Part shown: piece after piece, positions 25,298 to 36,130 of the stretch
Position numbering within the stretch: the stretch's first letter is position 1
How the letters are laid out: each line of letters begins with the position of its first letter
From: Crocodylus rhombifer
Lineage: Eukaryota > Chordata > Crocodylia > Crocodylidae
Direction: 5' to 3'
DNA length: 64,000 bases
Assembly: GCA_038503035.1 (NCBI GenBank)
Contig: JAVSML010000955.1
Coordinates: forward strand, 328,616-392,615
Made by a program: the position numbers and the translations under genes
Notes under the pieces: generated by a model
Databases searched by the model: none
The model's input: only the letters and a program-made list of their open reading frames with translations
What the model was told of the DNA's origin: nothing

Positions 25298-28200
25298 CTG
25301 TAATCAAAACCAAATTCTATGTTTAATGTTGAGATTCAAATATATTATTCACATTTACAGGGGTTAGCAATAGCACGATACAGGAGCTGAATTTCAAAGT
25401 TCCAGCCAGGGACTGAACTTTTCCAGAGACTAGAGAAGTTTAAATTGGATGTCTTGTTTCATTCATCATATAAACAGATGGCAACTATAAATTCTGGATC
25501 CAGATGTGTATATAGATCCAAAAGCTTTAGTGATATTGTTTTTAATCCACAACAAGTAACAGTTTTATAAATTGATAAATATGAAAATTATGTGATCTTT
25601 TAAAATGGGCTTATGATGAACATTTGAAGCCTGAATTTAAAGCAGACTGAATAAATTAAGGACACAGACAGAAGTGACAATTTTCACTTAATCTGGACAC
25701 AGAAAGTCGTCTATAGCTGTGACCAAACACAAGTGCATAGCTGCAGACCACTTAAAAAATGGGTGAAAATCTGAACCCTCATTGCATGAGGGATCAGATA
25801 AAGATGTTTCAAAACATAGTGTCTTCTGTAACTTCTGTCTGCACTGTCTCCCAGCCTTGAGCTGTTTTCAGAAGGGGAGCAGGAAAAAGGAGCAGAGGGA
25901 GTTGAGTCTGGGGTTTTGTCAGCTCCCGCTGCAGGGTGGAGTGGGTGTATTGGAGCCTCCTAGAGTGGGGGAGGATGGGAAGGACAGACTCCAAGTCATC
26001 TGCCTCACCCTCCAATACCAGTTGAGAAACCCCTAGAAGAGCTCCCTCTACTCCCTTTCCCCCACTTCCATTCCAAAAACAGGGACAGGCTGGGAGAGAA
26101 GAGGAGCCCCTAAGGGAAACCCACTGTAGGTTGGAAGCCAGCAGCTAGATTCCCCTCCCTCCTGGAACCAACACTGAACTGCTGTTTGATCCAGGGGATC
26201 CTGCAAAGGGTTCTCAGTTACAGTGGGGAACTGCACGTCTGTCTCCGCCCTAAAAGGCACTGCTCATTCCTCTCATATAAGGATGCCTGGTGCCTAGTTA
26301 CATTTCAACTAAGAGAGCAATGTGAAAGAGGACAAGAGTATTAGAGGGAAATGAAGAGTATTAGAGGGAAATGACAAGGAAAAAATGGAGGGAGAAGAGA
26401 GAGGATGAGGAAATAGAGAAAATGTGACGTTTTCTTCACCTTTTGACACCTTTTTGACTCAGCTGGTAATATAATGCTTTATCAAATGGGTAGATTAGAA
26501 TTGCATACAACTTGGGACACTTAGGCCAAATTCATGCTTAGTGTAATTCTACTAACTTCAGTAGAGTTATTCTGGAATAAGTGGGGCTGGCAGGCCTAGT
26601 ACCTCCAGCTGTTGACATCTAGGGCCTCTACAGACTACAGATAATAGTAGCCAACATTTTATGGATCTGGACCAGTGAGGAATACTGAAGCAAGAACTGT
26701 CACTCATTCTTCCTTCCCTATTTTTGTGATGGTGGGAAGGAAAGAGAGGCAGTATACAAAGATGTTTGACCAGCTACTCCGACTAGAGCCAAGTTAGATT
26801 GAATTGGCAGTCCTACCCAAAGAGGTACTATACCAGACAGTAACCATCCCTGTAAAAAAATCTAGAGAAGACCCATGGGAGTATAAGCCTGTGAAGGCCT
26901 TCCTAGAAGTCAGTAACAGAAGACCATAAGGCCCTGTGGAAAGAGGAGGTGCCAGGAAAAGGCCAAACTACCAAATGCAGGAGGATGAACTGTCCTTTTC
27001 AGTATTTTGAAGGTAATAGGAATTAGCTAACATCGTTCAGGATTTGGCTTTTATAGTTTTGACTATACTGTAGGCATTGCTGCAGCTACACAGCAGTGCA
27101 GACATATTGAGCTCAGCTTTAACTAGGCAGCTAAGGACCCTATAAGCAGTCTAACCATGCCATCATGAATCTCATCATGGGCTGTGAAACCTACCCAGAA
27201 TCTGGATAAACACTAAAGCAGTACACCTGGTCTGAGCTCCACACTGCTGTGACTCAATTGTTACTGATATTGAGATAGCTAATTTATGGTTAGAGTATTT
27301 CTGCACTACACTGTGCTCACATCAATGACTAACAGCATAGGCATACTCTATGTCTATTTAATGCCTAACAGAAATATTGGAATTGTCATACTCAGTCATG
27401 ACTATAGTTCATTGGGTTCTAGGGTCACTCTCAAAAAAAGGCCAGTCCCAGAAAGCTCCACAATGAATAATCATGAGATACCACAATGATCTCTTGTTCA
27501 TAAGAGAAGGTTCCCTCTATTCCTTTTCAGTTAATTGATACTTTATGTCCTGAAGAATAAAGTTTTATCTCCCTTCAATTTTATAGGCTGGTTTTGTCTC
27601 ACCTCTAACTAGTCAGTTTTCACAATCTCACCTCATAAGGTTCCCCATTTCTTTAAACATTTTTCTCTGGATCCCTTCAATTTCTGCTATGCCATTTCTG
27701 AAATGCGGTGATTGGAGAGGAATACAATATTCCAGGTGAGAATGTACCACTGATATATGTATCAGTTCTCTACTACTGTTAATCTTACTTCTCTGGTATG
27801 CCTAATAGAGACTCTAATATTTTATTTTTATTTTATTTTATTTTTAATGCCTTTTACAAGTATAAAGCTGACCAGTAGAAATAGTTGGAGGTCAAATACA
27901 GCATTAGGTGTTGCAAATGAGTTACTGATGGAGTAGCATCCAAAGAATGAGCATTGAAAAAATACTGGTGTTAAAAATATTGGTGCAGATGCCTGAAAAG
28001 CCTTAAAATGCTGAATGCCTGTATGCAGAAAGTTCTTAGTGTCTCACAGGTAATATCAGTAATCAGTGTGATTATACCAACTCTAGGAAAGTTTTGAAAA
28101 CACCTCCGTCTGCAATCTATAAGTCAACCTATGTTAGTTCTTATGTGCATGGAAACCAATGTAATACAGGTATGCTTGGTCAGGTGATTATGCCTGTAAA

Positions 28201-31200
28201 ATCCAAGTATTATAAAAGCGTAAATTATTAGAGGACTGTAGGTTCCATTGCTTTATCACCTTTATCACTAGCATTCAAAATTGTCTCATTGAAACTAACG
28301 GTAGTTTTCCTGTTGATGTTAGTAGAAGTAGGATTTGCCTGTATAAAACAATACTGACATTTTGAACAAATGATCAGAAGGCTCTTTGAAAATGTAATTA
28401 GTACCAATGGTAATGTTAGAGTGATGTTGTAGCCATGATGGTCTAGTAATTATGCAAGAGGCAAAGATTTTTTGGGTGATATATTTTATTGGACCAACTA
28501 TATAGCTGGCATATAGTTAGGAAAGCTTTTGAATGGAATGCATTCTTTACCAGGTATGGCCTCATGCATTACATTGGAAAGCTTCTCTAACTTTATTCCA
28601 AACATGTAGTTGGTTCAATAAAAGTTATTACCCCATGTGCCCCTAGAAAAAATCCTTGGCTCTAACAGTATCTATGACACTAAGATTTCCAGCCCTAATT
28701 TTCCATGATTCTAAGATAGACAGACACAAAGTCAGATATACTTAGTGCCATAGACTGTCTTTAAATTAGTAAGAAAAAGATATAAAAATGTTTACAGAAT
28801 CTTAAAAGTATGGATGAAGATTTAGAGACAAGTACCTACTGAGAGAAAGGGAGAAAAAAAAGAAATCTTTCACAGAATGTTAAAACTCCTTTAAAATCAC
28901 TCAGATTTGGGGCTTTTCCATAAACCCATGTGGGTATTGGTTTTATCACACTCTAGTTTCAATTTAGGCAGTAAATACTCAAATAATTGTCTCTCTCAAT
29001 ATTTTCTTTCTGTGACTTGTGGTTGATGGTAAAAATATGGATCCATTTTAAAATAGAAGTCAGGAAAGGAGGTAGTTGAAGTTTAGAAACCTGAAGAGTT
29101 TTCTTTTCATTTTTTTGTTTTTTGTATTTGGAATAAACTTTTATTGATTTTTGTTTTATCTGAAGTGGTTCATCCATAAGCAAACAGATCTATCATGTGG
29201 GGTTCTCAAAAGTACTTTGGTGGTCACCACACAATTATCTCTGTAGCAGGGGAAGTTTTACTTTGCGTCAGTGAGATCAGTGTTAGACTAAGGCTGAAAA
29301 CTTTTGAAAATTCCACCCTTTGGTTTCATATTTGGAGATGTAATTGTAGAAGCTCAAAACGAATAACCAGCATTCCAGCTAATCAAGCGTGTAACCACTC
29401 CCTCTTCTCTAACAACCCAAAACCATTCCAACAGGAAGTAGGCTTTTACTCTTGTACATTGGAAGCCATGGTGAGGGCTTCCAATGTAAAAACTGTTGAA
29501 TGAATTGTGCCTAACAATGAATTATATTGAAATATACTTAGGAAGCAGATGTCAGAAAGAAAAAAAGTGGGGGAGGAGCAATTATACTCCTGGATTGAAG
29601 AGCTGAAGGGGAAAACAATTGGAGACACTGGGCACATCTACAAGAGATGCTAACTGGGCAGTAGCCTAATACCACTGCACAGTAGCACAACACAGACAGT
29701 GCTAATATGCTACTGTGCAGTGTTATTAGACTATGGCACAGTAGCATCACTAAAAAAGGTATTAACCGGTGCTGCTGAGCAGTAATTCTTTACTGTGCAT
29801 TTATTTAGTACAGCAAAAGTTCCATTAACCAGCACCTTACAAGCTGGCATACTCTATTAACTGGCAACCGGCATGCCACTGTGGCGCTTCCGGTTTCGCC
29901 GAGCCCCCACGGCCCACAGCAAAGCAGCCTGCACTGCCAAGCCCCCATGGCCTGGGGCGTGACAGGCTGTGTAGGACCCGTCTCCCTGTCCCGTGGGACC
30001 CGCAGGGCCCTCGGGAGGGTCGGCGATGCCGTGGGAGGGGTGGCAATGCCCTGGACATGGCAGGAGAAGCGGCGGCCCGAACAGGCAAGGACTCCTGTTC
30101 GGGCCGCTCAGTTAACCAGCATGTTTTGTTATCCAGCATCCCCCATTCCCGGGGGATGCCGGATAACAGAGCTTTTACTGTACTTGGTTATACAAGTACT
30201 AAACTAAATGTGCAGTAACCACTGAAACCTACATGCCTTCAGCTAGCAGGACCTAAGTGAGTGGGATTTAGGGAGGCCATCATAGAGGAGAGCCTGGTTG
30301 TCCTCTGTCCTCGATTGATATGAAATCTGATGCCTTTATGTCCTCTATTTTTCTCCTCAAGAGAAAAATAGAGGAAAATAGAGGACATAAATGTGCCACA
30401 TTTCGAATCAATAGAGGACAGAGTAGCAAACAACTGGAATGTCATCTATGATGGCCATCCCTAGTGGGATTCCTGTACCCAACATGGACTAAGGGAAAAT
30501 GTAAAGGCCCTTGAACCTGGCAAAATTCACAAAATAAATGTTAATGTTTTTAAAAGACACTGAAGCCAAATTTTGAATAAGCACTGTTTATGCACAGGGA
30601 AAAAGTTCTAGGAGGTTTCTCAGTTCAAACTTAGCACAAGGGCCAGGCCCACTTGTTTCCCTCGTGGGTAATTACAATACTGTAGGAGGAAAGGAAGTGG
30701 CTAGTTTATGGCCCAATGCCTATCCAGCTCCAGTCAATAAAATTAACTGTCTATTAAAAGGAACTTACTCTACCATCTGAAGCACCACAGCATAGTAGCC
30801 ACAGTGCAATTTAGAGCTTCCCATCAACCCCAGTGTGTGCCTAAGCTATACTGGTCCTGTAGGAAATGGTCTTGATATGTAAGAATAGACCCTTTCCTGA
30901 TATGTTTGTATCTAGGTATGCACATCTGAATTTTAATTGGACCTCAAAGAATTTAGGAGTACTTCTAGTGGTTTTATGAATATTGGTCTTCTATTTAAGA
31001 TCTCACCTGCTCCCATGCCTAAACTGATTATTCCCCCCCTTTTTTTTGTTTACCTGTAACCCCACCTGAATCTAGAAATGTTAAGGGAGAAATGTTATAG
31101 CTCCCTTTTGGATTTCTCCCCACAAGATTTCTTCCTCCTCAAGTGACTTTTTCCCAACAATCAGAATTACAGGGTTTCACTTCCAGCACCAATGCCATTT

Positions 31201-34200
31201 ATATTAATTGATCAATGAAAATTAACCTTCAGTGCAAGCCATAGGCTTACCTATCTAGAATCTTTAGTCTATCACATATTCTATTTCAAGCTCTAAAAAC
31301 CTGGGTTCTATGAATCAGATCCCACCATGGAAAATTCTTCTTCCAAATTACAGTTCCATGTATTTTTAGCATGCCACAACAGGCTGGCAGCACAAAAACA
31401 TCCACCCAATCATTAAAAAGCTAGGGATACAGAAGAGTTGATGCTTTCTGGGGAAGGGGGAGGTAGAGCTGGCTCATGGTGTGTAAATAATAACAAAAAC
31501 CAGCTAGGTACCACTGGGCAGATTTGCAGGCTTTTACCAGCTGTGTAATGGCTGGGGTCAATATATTGTAGAACACGGGAGAGAGAGGAAGAGAAAAGGA
31601 AATAAAAACCTTGAAAGCTAAAGAATGTCTGCTTCTAATGCTAACTATATCAATGTGACAGTCAGGGAGCACAGTAAATAAACTATTCAACTTTTATTGT
31701 GCTCTTACCTGCAGGAATTCTCCCATCAGTAAGGAAAAGGTCACTGAATCCTTCCCCAAGAAGTCTGTCAATTGGAGACTCTCTTCCCAAATCATAATCA
31801 CTGTCTCCTGCTTCACTATCGCCACGGCCACTGTCTTTTAAGCTAAATTTGTCCATATCTTGTAGGGCATATCTGTAAACACCAATAACAAGGGGATGGA
31901 ATTATGTTTTGTTATTTCTTGTTCACTGTGTTTTTCTCTGACAAAAATGTTTTGATCAGAATCTAGTTAAAATCCTCACCTGTAGCTTCTGGAATATTTA
32001 TTTCCTCTAAAACTTGGTCTTGGCTGATACTGGCCTTGATGAAGCATTGAGAGAAGCTGAGAAACCTGCTAAGAAAAAGACAAAAAATCCTGATTCCTTG
32101 AAACAAAGCTCTAATGCCTGTATAGAAAAGGTGGAATAACTTATTTCTGCAGGGATTTTTTTTCTTAAAAAAAATTAATTAGAGCACATTCATGTGCATA
32201 TATAATGCATTACAGCTTGTTATTTACAATTCACAATATAGGCTGTGGAAAACATCTGAAGGCATTTCACAGTTAGAGTAGTGAGTGTAGCATATCAGTC
32301 TTAGCATTCATACTAATTTACACTTAATTTATACACACACACGTATAACAATGCATACATAGTGCAGATAAGTTATATTTTTATTTTTGTTTTGTGATCC
32401 CTGGAACTGTGTGATGTTTTCCTATAAGAAAATCCCATTAAAAATGTGGTATGTGCATTTAAAACAGTTTATAGTCCACGAATTAAAAAACAAGATGGAG
32501 TGACTTTAAAACAGTCCAGTTATAATGATACCCATCCCAACACCATATAATAGAATAGGAAGAGTTAGTGTATCAGAGTTATCCCATATTTTGAGGAGTT
32601 TCCCTGTCTTTCATACAGGTAAACAGTTTTTTGTGTGCTTTATGTGTGTCTGTGCACAGGAGTGGGAGAAAGAGAGAAAACTGTATGTTTCCTAAGTGAA
32701 TGGTATCTATATTGCCCTCAGTTCTTTCATCCTACAAGATAAAAGAAAGGAAAATAATATTAATAATTAATCATATGTTTACCCTTCTCCCTCCTGGCAT
32801 TGGATTCCTTTAAGATCAGTTGACATTGGAATGGTACTGCACTGCTGCAATGCCTGAAGGAAAATCTATACTACTTTTACGATGCATATAGCTATCCATG
32901 TCTCACACACAGCATATAGACTATATGCCAACTCATAGAAGAATGTGTGTATGAACAAGGGAATGTGCATGCACAACGATACAGAATCTTACCTCAACAG
33001 CAGGAGTAGCATGGGTGAGTTCCAGTGCGAAATTCTCTGGCACATGATTTGATGAGATTGTCACCAGACTGTTTAGTGATTGGTGACTATGGTGGCTCTG
33101 TCGACTGCTCAGCTGCCCTCTTTCTAATGTTGGAGAGGATGAAGGAGAAGCTCTGTGATGAGATCTGATGGGTAAAGTGCCATTCACAGTTGGCACAAGG
33201 GTAATGTCCCCTTTGTGTATCTGTCTTGAGGGTCTTTTTGGGTGGTGCTGGTAAGTGGATTCTGCCACACGACAGTTATAGGATCTGGTGTCCTTTTTCT
33301 CTCGATTGCATCTTGTAGCAAAGATAACCATAATGACCAACAGCACTGCACATATTGATCCTAAGGATATAATTGTTATCATAGAGACATCCAGGGAAGG
33401 CTGGCTAACAAAAGGAGCTTCTGTACTTGAAAATGAATATACATATTCAAAAACAGTACATTTCAGAAGTGCTTTGGTGCTAAGTTGAGGGCTGCCTTTA
33501 TCCTGAACAATCACAGAAAACTCCCATTCCTTAGATGGAACAGATTCTATGCTGACATTGATATGGATGTCACATGATTTGGGGTCCATTACAAAAATAC
33601 TGTTTTCATTGTCAGCTGCTATAGAACAACTTAGTTCAGAGTTCATACCAGAGTCTCTATCTATGGCCTTTATCCTGGTGACAAGGAAGCCACTTCCAGC
33701 ATCTTTAGGGATTGAGATTTCTGCAGTACTGTTGCGCAGGGCAGGACCCACAATTACAGGGGCATTATCATTTTCATCAATGATAGTTAACACAACAGTG
33801 GTATTACTAACAAGTTGCTGACTTCCTCCATCTCTAGCTTGAACCACAAAGGCAATCTGATTTTCTTCTTCATGATCGAAAGTTCTGAGTGCATAAATTG
33901 CACCATTAGATGGGTCAATAGTCACATAGGTGGTTATGGAGCTTCCCAAAATATAGCTCTCCAAAATAGTGTAAGTCACCTGTCCATTGTCTCCTAGATC
34001 TGGATCTGTGGCCACAACAGATGTGATGTATGCTCCTGGAGAATTATTTTCTAAGATAACAACTTCATATCTGTTTGTCTGGAAGCGGGGTGGGTTGTCA
34101 TTTTCATCACTGATTTGGACAGTAAAGTGTTTTACTGAGGAGAGACTTGGCATTCCCTTGTCTTCTGCTATTACAGTCAAGCTGTATTCAGATCTCTTTT

Positions 34201-35476
34201 CTCTATCTAGAGTGGCATTAGTCAAGATTAAATAGTTATTTTCATATGTCTTTTGAAGTTTAAAGTGGCCATGCCCATGGAGCTTGCAAACTATCTCTCC
34301 ATTCATTCCAGAGTCCTTGTCTTGTACCCTGACTAAAGCAACAAATGTATCCAGAGGTGACCCTTCTGATATGTAAGCTATTTCCTCTTTCTCAAGAGAC
34401 ATCAAGTTTAAATTAATTTCAGGTTTGTTATCATTAACATCCACAATTTTTATTATAATTTTGCAGTGAGCAGGGATAGAATTTGGACCCAGATCTTGAG
34501 CCTGTGCATCTATTTCATAGGATTTGGTGGTTTCATAGTCCACTTGCTTGAGAAGGGTCAGATATCCTTTTTCTGAATCTATTTTAAAAGTCTCTATAAT
34601 TTTGGAAGACACATGACTACTGAATGAATATACAACTTTACCATTAGCGCCCTCATCTGGATCAGTAGCATTGAGGTCTATGAGCAAAGTACCAACTGGT
34701 GAATTTTCTAAGAGTTGAATTATGTAAGACTGTTGTTCAAACACAGGACTGTTGTCATTAGAGTCAGAAATACTTATTTTTAGGGTGGATGATCCAGATC
34801 GCTGAGGCACCCCCTTATCTGAAGCAGTGAGTTGGAGTTCGTAGCTTGACTTCAACTCCCGATCCAGTTCTCTTACCACAATGAGCTCTGCATACTTAGC
34901 ACCGTCAGTCCTTGATCGCACTTCAATATTAAAAAAATCATTTGCAGCAAGTGAGTAAGTGTGAAGGGAATTTTCCCCAACATCTGGATCAAAAGCACTG
35001 TCCAAAGGGATCCGGGTTCCTACAGCTGCACTCTCTGAAATTTCAATAGGTATGAGAGCTCTAGAAAACTGTGGGGAGTTGTCATTAATATCCAGCACTT
35101 CAACTTCAACATGGAAAAGCTGCAGATGTTCAGTAGGCAGAGTGATCACATCAAACTCTATGGAGCAGTTTAAGTTTTTCTGGCAGAGTTGTTCCCGGTC
35201 AATTTTAGCTCCTATGCTGATCTCTCCATTATCCTCCCGGACTACAAGTAAGGGAGAATTCCCCCTTTGCATGGCTCGAAAACGAACTGAAGAAGGGTTT
35301 GGCATTTTTAATAAAACATCAGCTACATCCTCTGATAGTCTTGCAATTACTGATCCAACTCTCTGCTCCTCAAAGATCCTGTATTTCAAATTCCTGCCCA
35401 AGACATCTTTGTTGAAAGATATTATCATCAGTGCAGAAAGAAATATAAAGTGCATTTTACTACTGATTTGGTGCAT
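24609..35476 (-). CDS. PCDH18: Protocadherin 18, complete four-exon coding region
   Basis: Delta-2 non-clustered protocadherin, a type I membrane protein for calcium-dependent cell-cell recognition, known from neural and mesenchymal development. The spliced CDS joins 35476-32993, 32068-31980, 31872-31709 and 25297-24609: 3426 nt, 1141 residues plus stop, close to the roughly 1135 residues I recall for mammalian PCDH18. All three introns are GT-AG and every junction keeps frame. Residues 1-27 form a signal peptide, 28-690 six cadherin repeats, about 697-720 the membrane segment, and 721-1141 the tail. The tail holds a poly-Q tract (954-970) and F989-S-T-F-G-K994, matching the WIRS consensus for WAVE-complex binding known in delta-2 protocadherins. 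The family identification comes from recognised exon 1 and exon 4 sequence. The start is the least certain part: ATG codons at 35497, 35476 and 35455 are all in frame. I chose 35476 because known PCDH18 proteins begin similarly. Confidence 0.96.
25125..25175 (-). repeat. PCDH18: CAG/CAA trinucleotide tract encoding poly-Q in PCDH18
   Basis: On the coding strand, mixed CAG and CAA codons encode Q, S, three Q, L, then eleven Q and H. Most codons are CAG, and CAA interruptions split the longest pure CAG run to five. The Leu is CTG and the Ser is TCA, each one base away from a Gln-like codon, so the tract looks like an eroded repeat. From memory, the mammalian protein has a shorter, proline-interrupted Gln stretch here. 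Confidence 0.9.
26335..26374 (+). repeat. Exact 20-bp tandem duplication
   Basis: AGAGTATTAGAGGGAAATGA occurs twice in direct succession within a purine-rich stretch of PCDH18 intron 3. Confidence 0.95.
26515..26585 (+). repeat. Old palindromic amniote repeat fragment in intron 3
   Basis: GGCCAAATTCATGCTTAGTG, then TAATTCTACTAACTTCAGTAGAGTTATTCTGG, has the same palindromic core as 56780-56870. It is diverged and has no clear ends. Confidence 0.4.
27600..27760 (-). mobile_element. Old CR1/L3-like coding remnant in PCDH18 intron 3
   Basis: The plus strand reads CTCTGGATCCCTTCAATTTC, later GAAATGCGGTGATTGGAGAG and AATATTCCAGGTGAG. This is the diverged reverse complement of the CR1 segment encoding LEYCVQFWAP. 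No open frame remains. Confidence 0.55.
29633..30237. mobile_element. hAT-like element interrupted by the Tigger-like element
   Basis: The left end reads GGCACATCTACAAGAGATGC, like the element at 40979. The body repeats words such as ACTGCACAGTAG in both orientations. The sequence resumes after the 29811-30180 insertion (TACTAAACTAAATGTGCAGT). The right terminus is uncertain and no clear target duplication was found. Confidence 0.55.
29811..30180. mobile_element. pogo/Tigger-like non-autonomous element, TA-flanked
   Basis: The 370-bp element starts CAGCAAAAGTTCCATTAACC and its other end, reverse-complemented, starts CAGTAAAAGCTCTGTTATCC. TA dinucleotides flank both sides (29809-29810, 30181-30182), as expected for Tc1/mariner-pogo insertion. 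The interior is GC- and CpG-rich (29880-30110) and includes a 14-bp perfect inverted repeat (30072-30085 with 30094-30107). No transposase frame is present. Confidence 0.8.
30269..30463. mobile_element. hAT-type MITE with perfect 8-bp target duplication
   Basis: This 195-bp element is almost entirely one inverted repeat. It starts TAGGGAGGCCATCATAGAGG and its other end, reverse-complemented, starts TAGGGATGGCCATCATAGAT. The 8-mer GTGGGATT occurs immediately outside both ends (30261-30268 and 30464-30471). An 8-bp duplication and a TAGGG terminus fit the hAT superfamily. It has no coding capacity and lies in PCDH18 intron 3. Confidence 0.9.
31709..31872 (-). CDS. PCDH18: PCDH18 coding exon 3 (164 nt)
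   Basis: Cytoplasmic-tail exon that completes Arg858 and continues [20 protein letters not shown], then an acidic Asp/Ser-rich stretch and a hydrophobic segment ([20 protein letters not shown]). It ends on the first base of a split Ala codon. The acceptor is TTTACAG and the donor is GTAAGAG. The acidic [16 protein letters not shown] block resembles conserved tail blocks shared among delta-2 protocadherins. The intron separating it from exon 2 is only 107 nt. Confidence 0.93.
31873..31979 (-). other. PCDH18 intron 2 (107 nt)
   Basis: Very short GT-AG intron between exons 2 and 3. Nothing other than splice signals is seen in it. Confidence 0.9.
31980..32068 (-). CDS. PCDH18: PCDH18 coding exon 2 (89 nt)
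   Basis: A short cytoplasmic-tail exon reading [20 protein letters not shown] and onward to the split Arg codon (AG at 31981-31980). It is too short to appear as a long ORF and was found by reading the minus strand downstream of exon 1. The acceptor is TTCTTAG and the donor is GTGAGG. The acceptor is followed directly by CAG, so two AG acceptors lie three bases apart. Using the first gives Gln829, as in the PCDH18 sequence I know; using the second would drop that residue without changing frame. Confidence 0.93.
32069..32992 (-). other. PCDH18 intron 1 (924 nt)
   Basis: AT-rich GT-AG intron with short T runs and a small CA-rich stretch near 32333. No repeat element or RNA gene was recognised. 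Confidence 0.9.
32993..35476 (-). CDS. PCDH18: PCDH18 coding exon 1: signal peptide, EC1-EC6, TM, proximal tail
   Basis: A large uninterrupted exon of 2484 nt (828 codons), typical of protocadherins, whose whole ectodomain lies in one exon. Calcium-binding linkers with the DxNDN(x)P signature end repeats EC1-EC5 at residues 129-135 (DINDNSP), 238-244 (DSNDNSP), 346-352 (DVNDNKP), 457-463 (DENDNPP) and 567-573 (DENDNAP). EC6 spans about 574-690 and lacks the linker, as expected next to the membrane. DRE or DxD calcium ligands are visible within the repeats (for example LDREL near 204). The membrane segment at 697-720 is followed by a basic stop-transfer stretch (RCNREKK). The proximal tail is histidine- and serine-rich. 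The exon ends after a complete GAG codon at 32993 and the donor reads GTAAGA. Reading on into the intron gives a false 19-residue extension. Confidence 0.97.
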
Positions 35477-36130
35477 TTGTAAGTTCTTGCAATTCATTTC
35501 TCCAAGCAAGTTAAAAAGCAAATATTTCAACTTCCTTTGGTATGTTAAACCCAGAATACATTTGGTTCTTTTAAACTTCACAATGTCTCTTATAATACAG
35601 CAAAGTACTAATATCTTACTAGCTCAGAAAACTTTTTTTTTGTATACACACCGTGTCAGGACATCCAGATACAATCTGTATGCAATCCAATCTCTCTCAT
35701 TTGTTTGTCTGCTCCTCTTCCAGGATGAAATTTGTCACATCAGTGTTTTCTTCTTCTGCAGTTAGAATCCATTTACTGCAGGGTGCTAGCTGAATCTGCA
35801 GTGTATCTTTTCTGAGAGATCCTCTTTCCCTCTCACTGCTCAGCTGCAGACTAAACACCCTTGATTGCTGACTCCAGTCTAAAATCTGTGCAACTTCACT
35901 TCAACTCAGACAAAGCTTTTGCCCGGCATGTGTTGAATTCCTTCCAGCCAATCAGCTAGCTTCCAAATCAAAGGACAGTGAAGTCACAAAAAAAGAGCTG
36001 GAGGAAGGTGGGGGGAGCAGCTCCTCCCTCAGCATTCACTTTCTGTGAGTGTGCCACAACAAAGAGGAGACAAATTACTAAAGAAAAACTTTAAATCAAC
36101 TACTTGTCCTCTTTATTTATATGACACATT
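35477..36130 (-). promoter_or_regulatory. PCDH18: PCDH18 5' UTR and candidate promoter
   Basis: This is the region directly upstream of the start codon, with no CpG island. Two alternative core layouts are visible. A CCAAT box (35948-35952 on the plus strand) would suggest transcription starting near 35.85-35.89 kb. A TATAAATA on the minus strand (36121-36114) would suggest a start near 36.09 kb. A TCF/LEF-type site (ATCAAAG, 35967-35973) lies beside the CCAAT box. Which layout is used is unknown. Confidence 0.4.

Larger units (their letters stand above)
25298..31708 (-). other. PCDH18 intron 3 (6.4 kb)
   Basis: The long intron of the gene, with donor GTAAGAG and acceptor GATTACAG. It holds a 20-bp tandem duplication (26335-26374), an old palindromic repeat fragment (about 26515-26585), a CR1-like remnant (about 27600-27760), and a transposon cluster at 29.63-30.47 kb. 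No coding sequence was recognised in the remainder. Confidence 0.88.

Noticed and set aside
28636..28720. Possible CR1 3' end (TTTCCAGCCCTAATTTTCCA)
   Set aside because: Only about 20 bases fit and the neighbouring sequence does not follow the CR1 order.
32933..32992. Extension of PCDH18 exon 1 to a downstream in-frame stop
   Set aside because: A consensus GTAAGA donor follows Glu828 and the next exon continues the known protein, so this is intron read-through.
35052..35765. 237-codon plus-strand frame over the PCDH18 exon 1 start
   Set aside because: It is the antisense shadow of PCDH18 coding sequence and 5' UTR.
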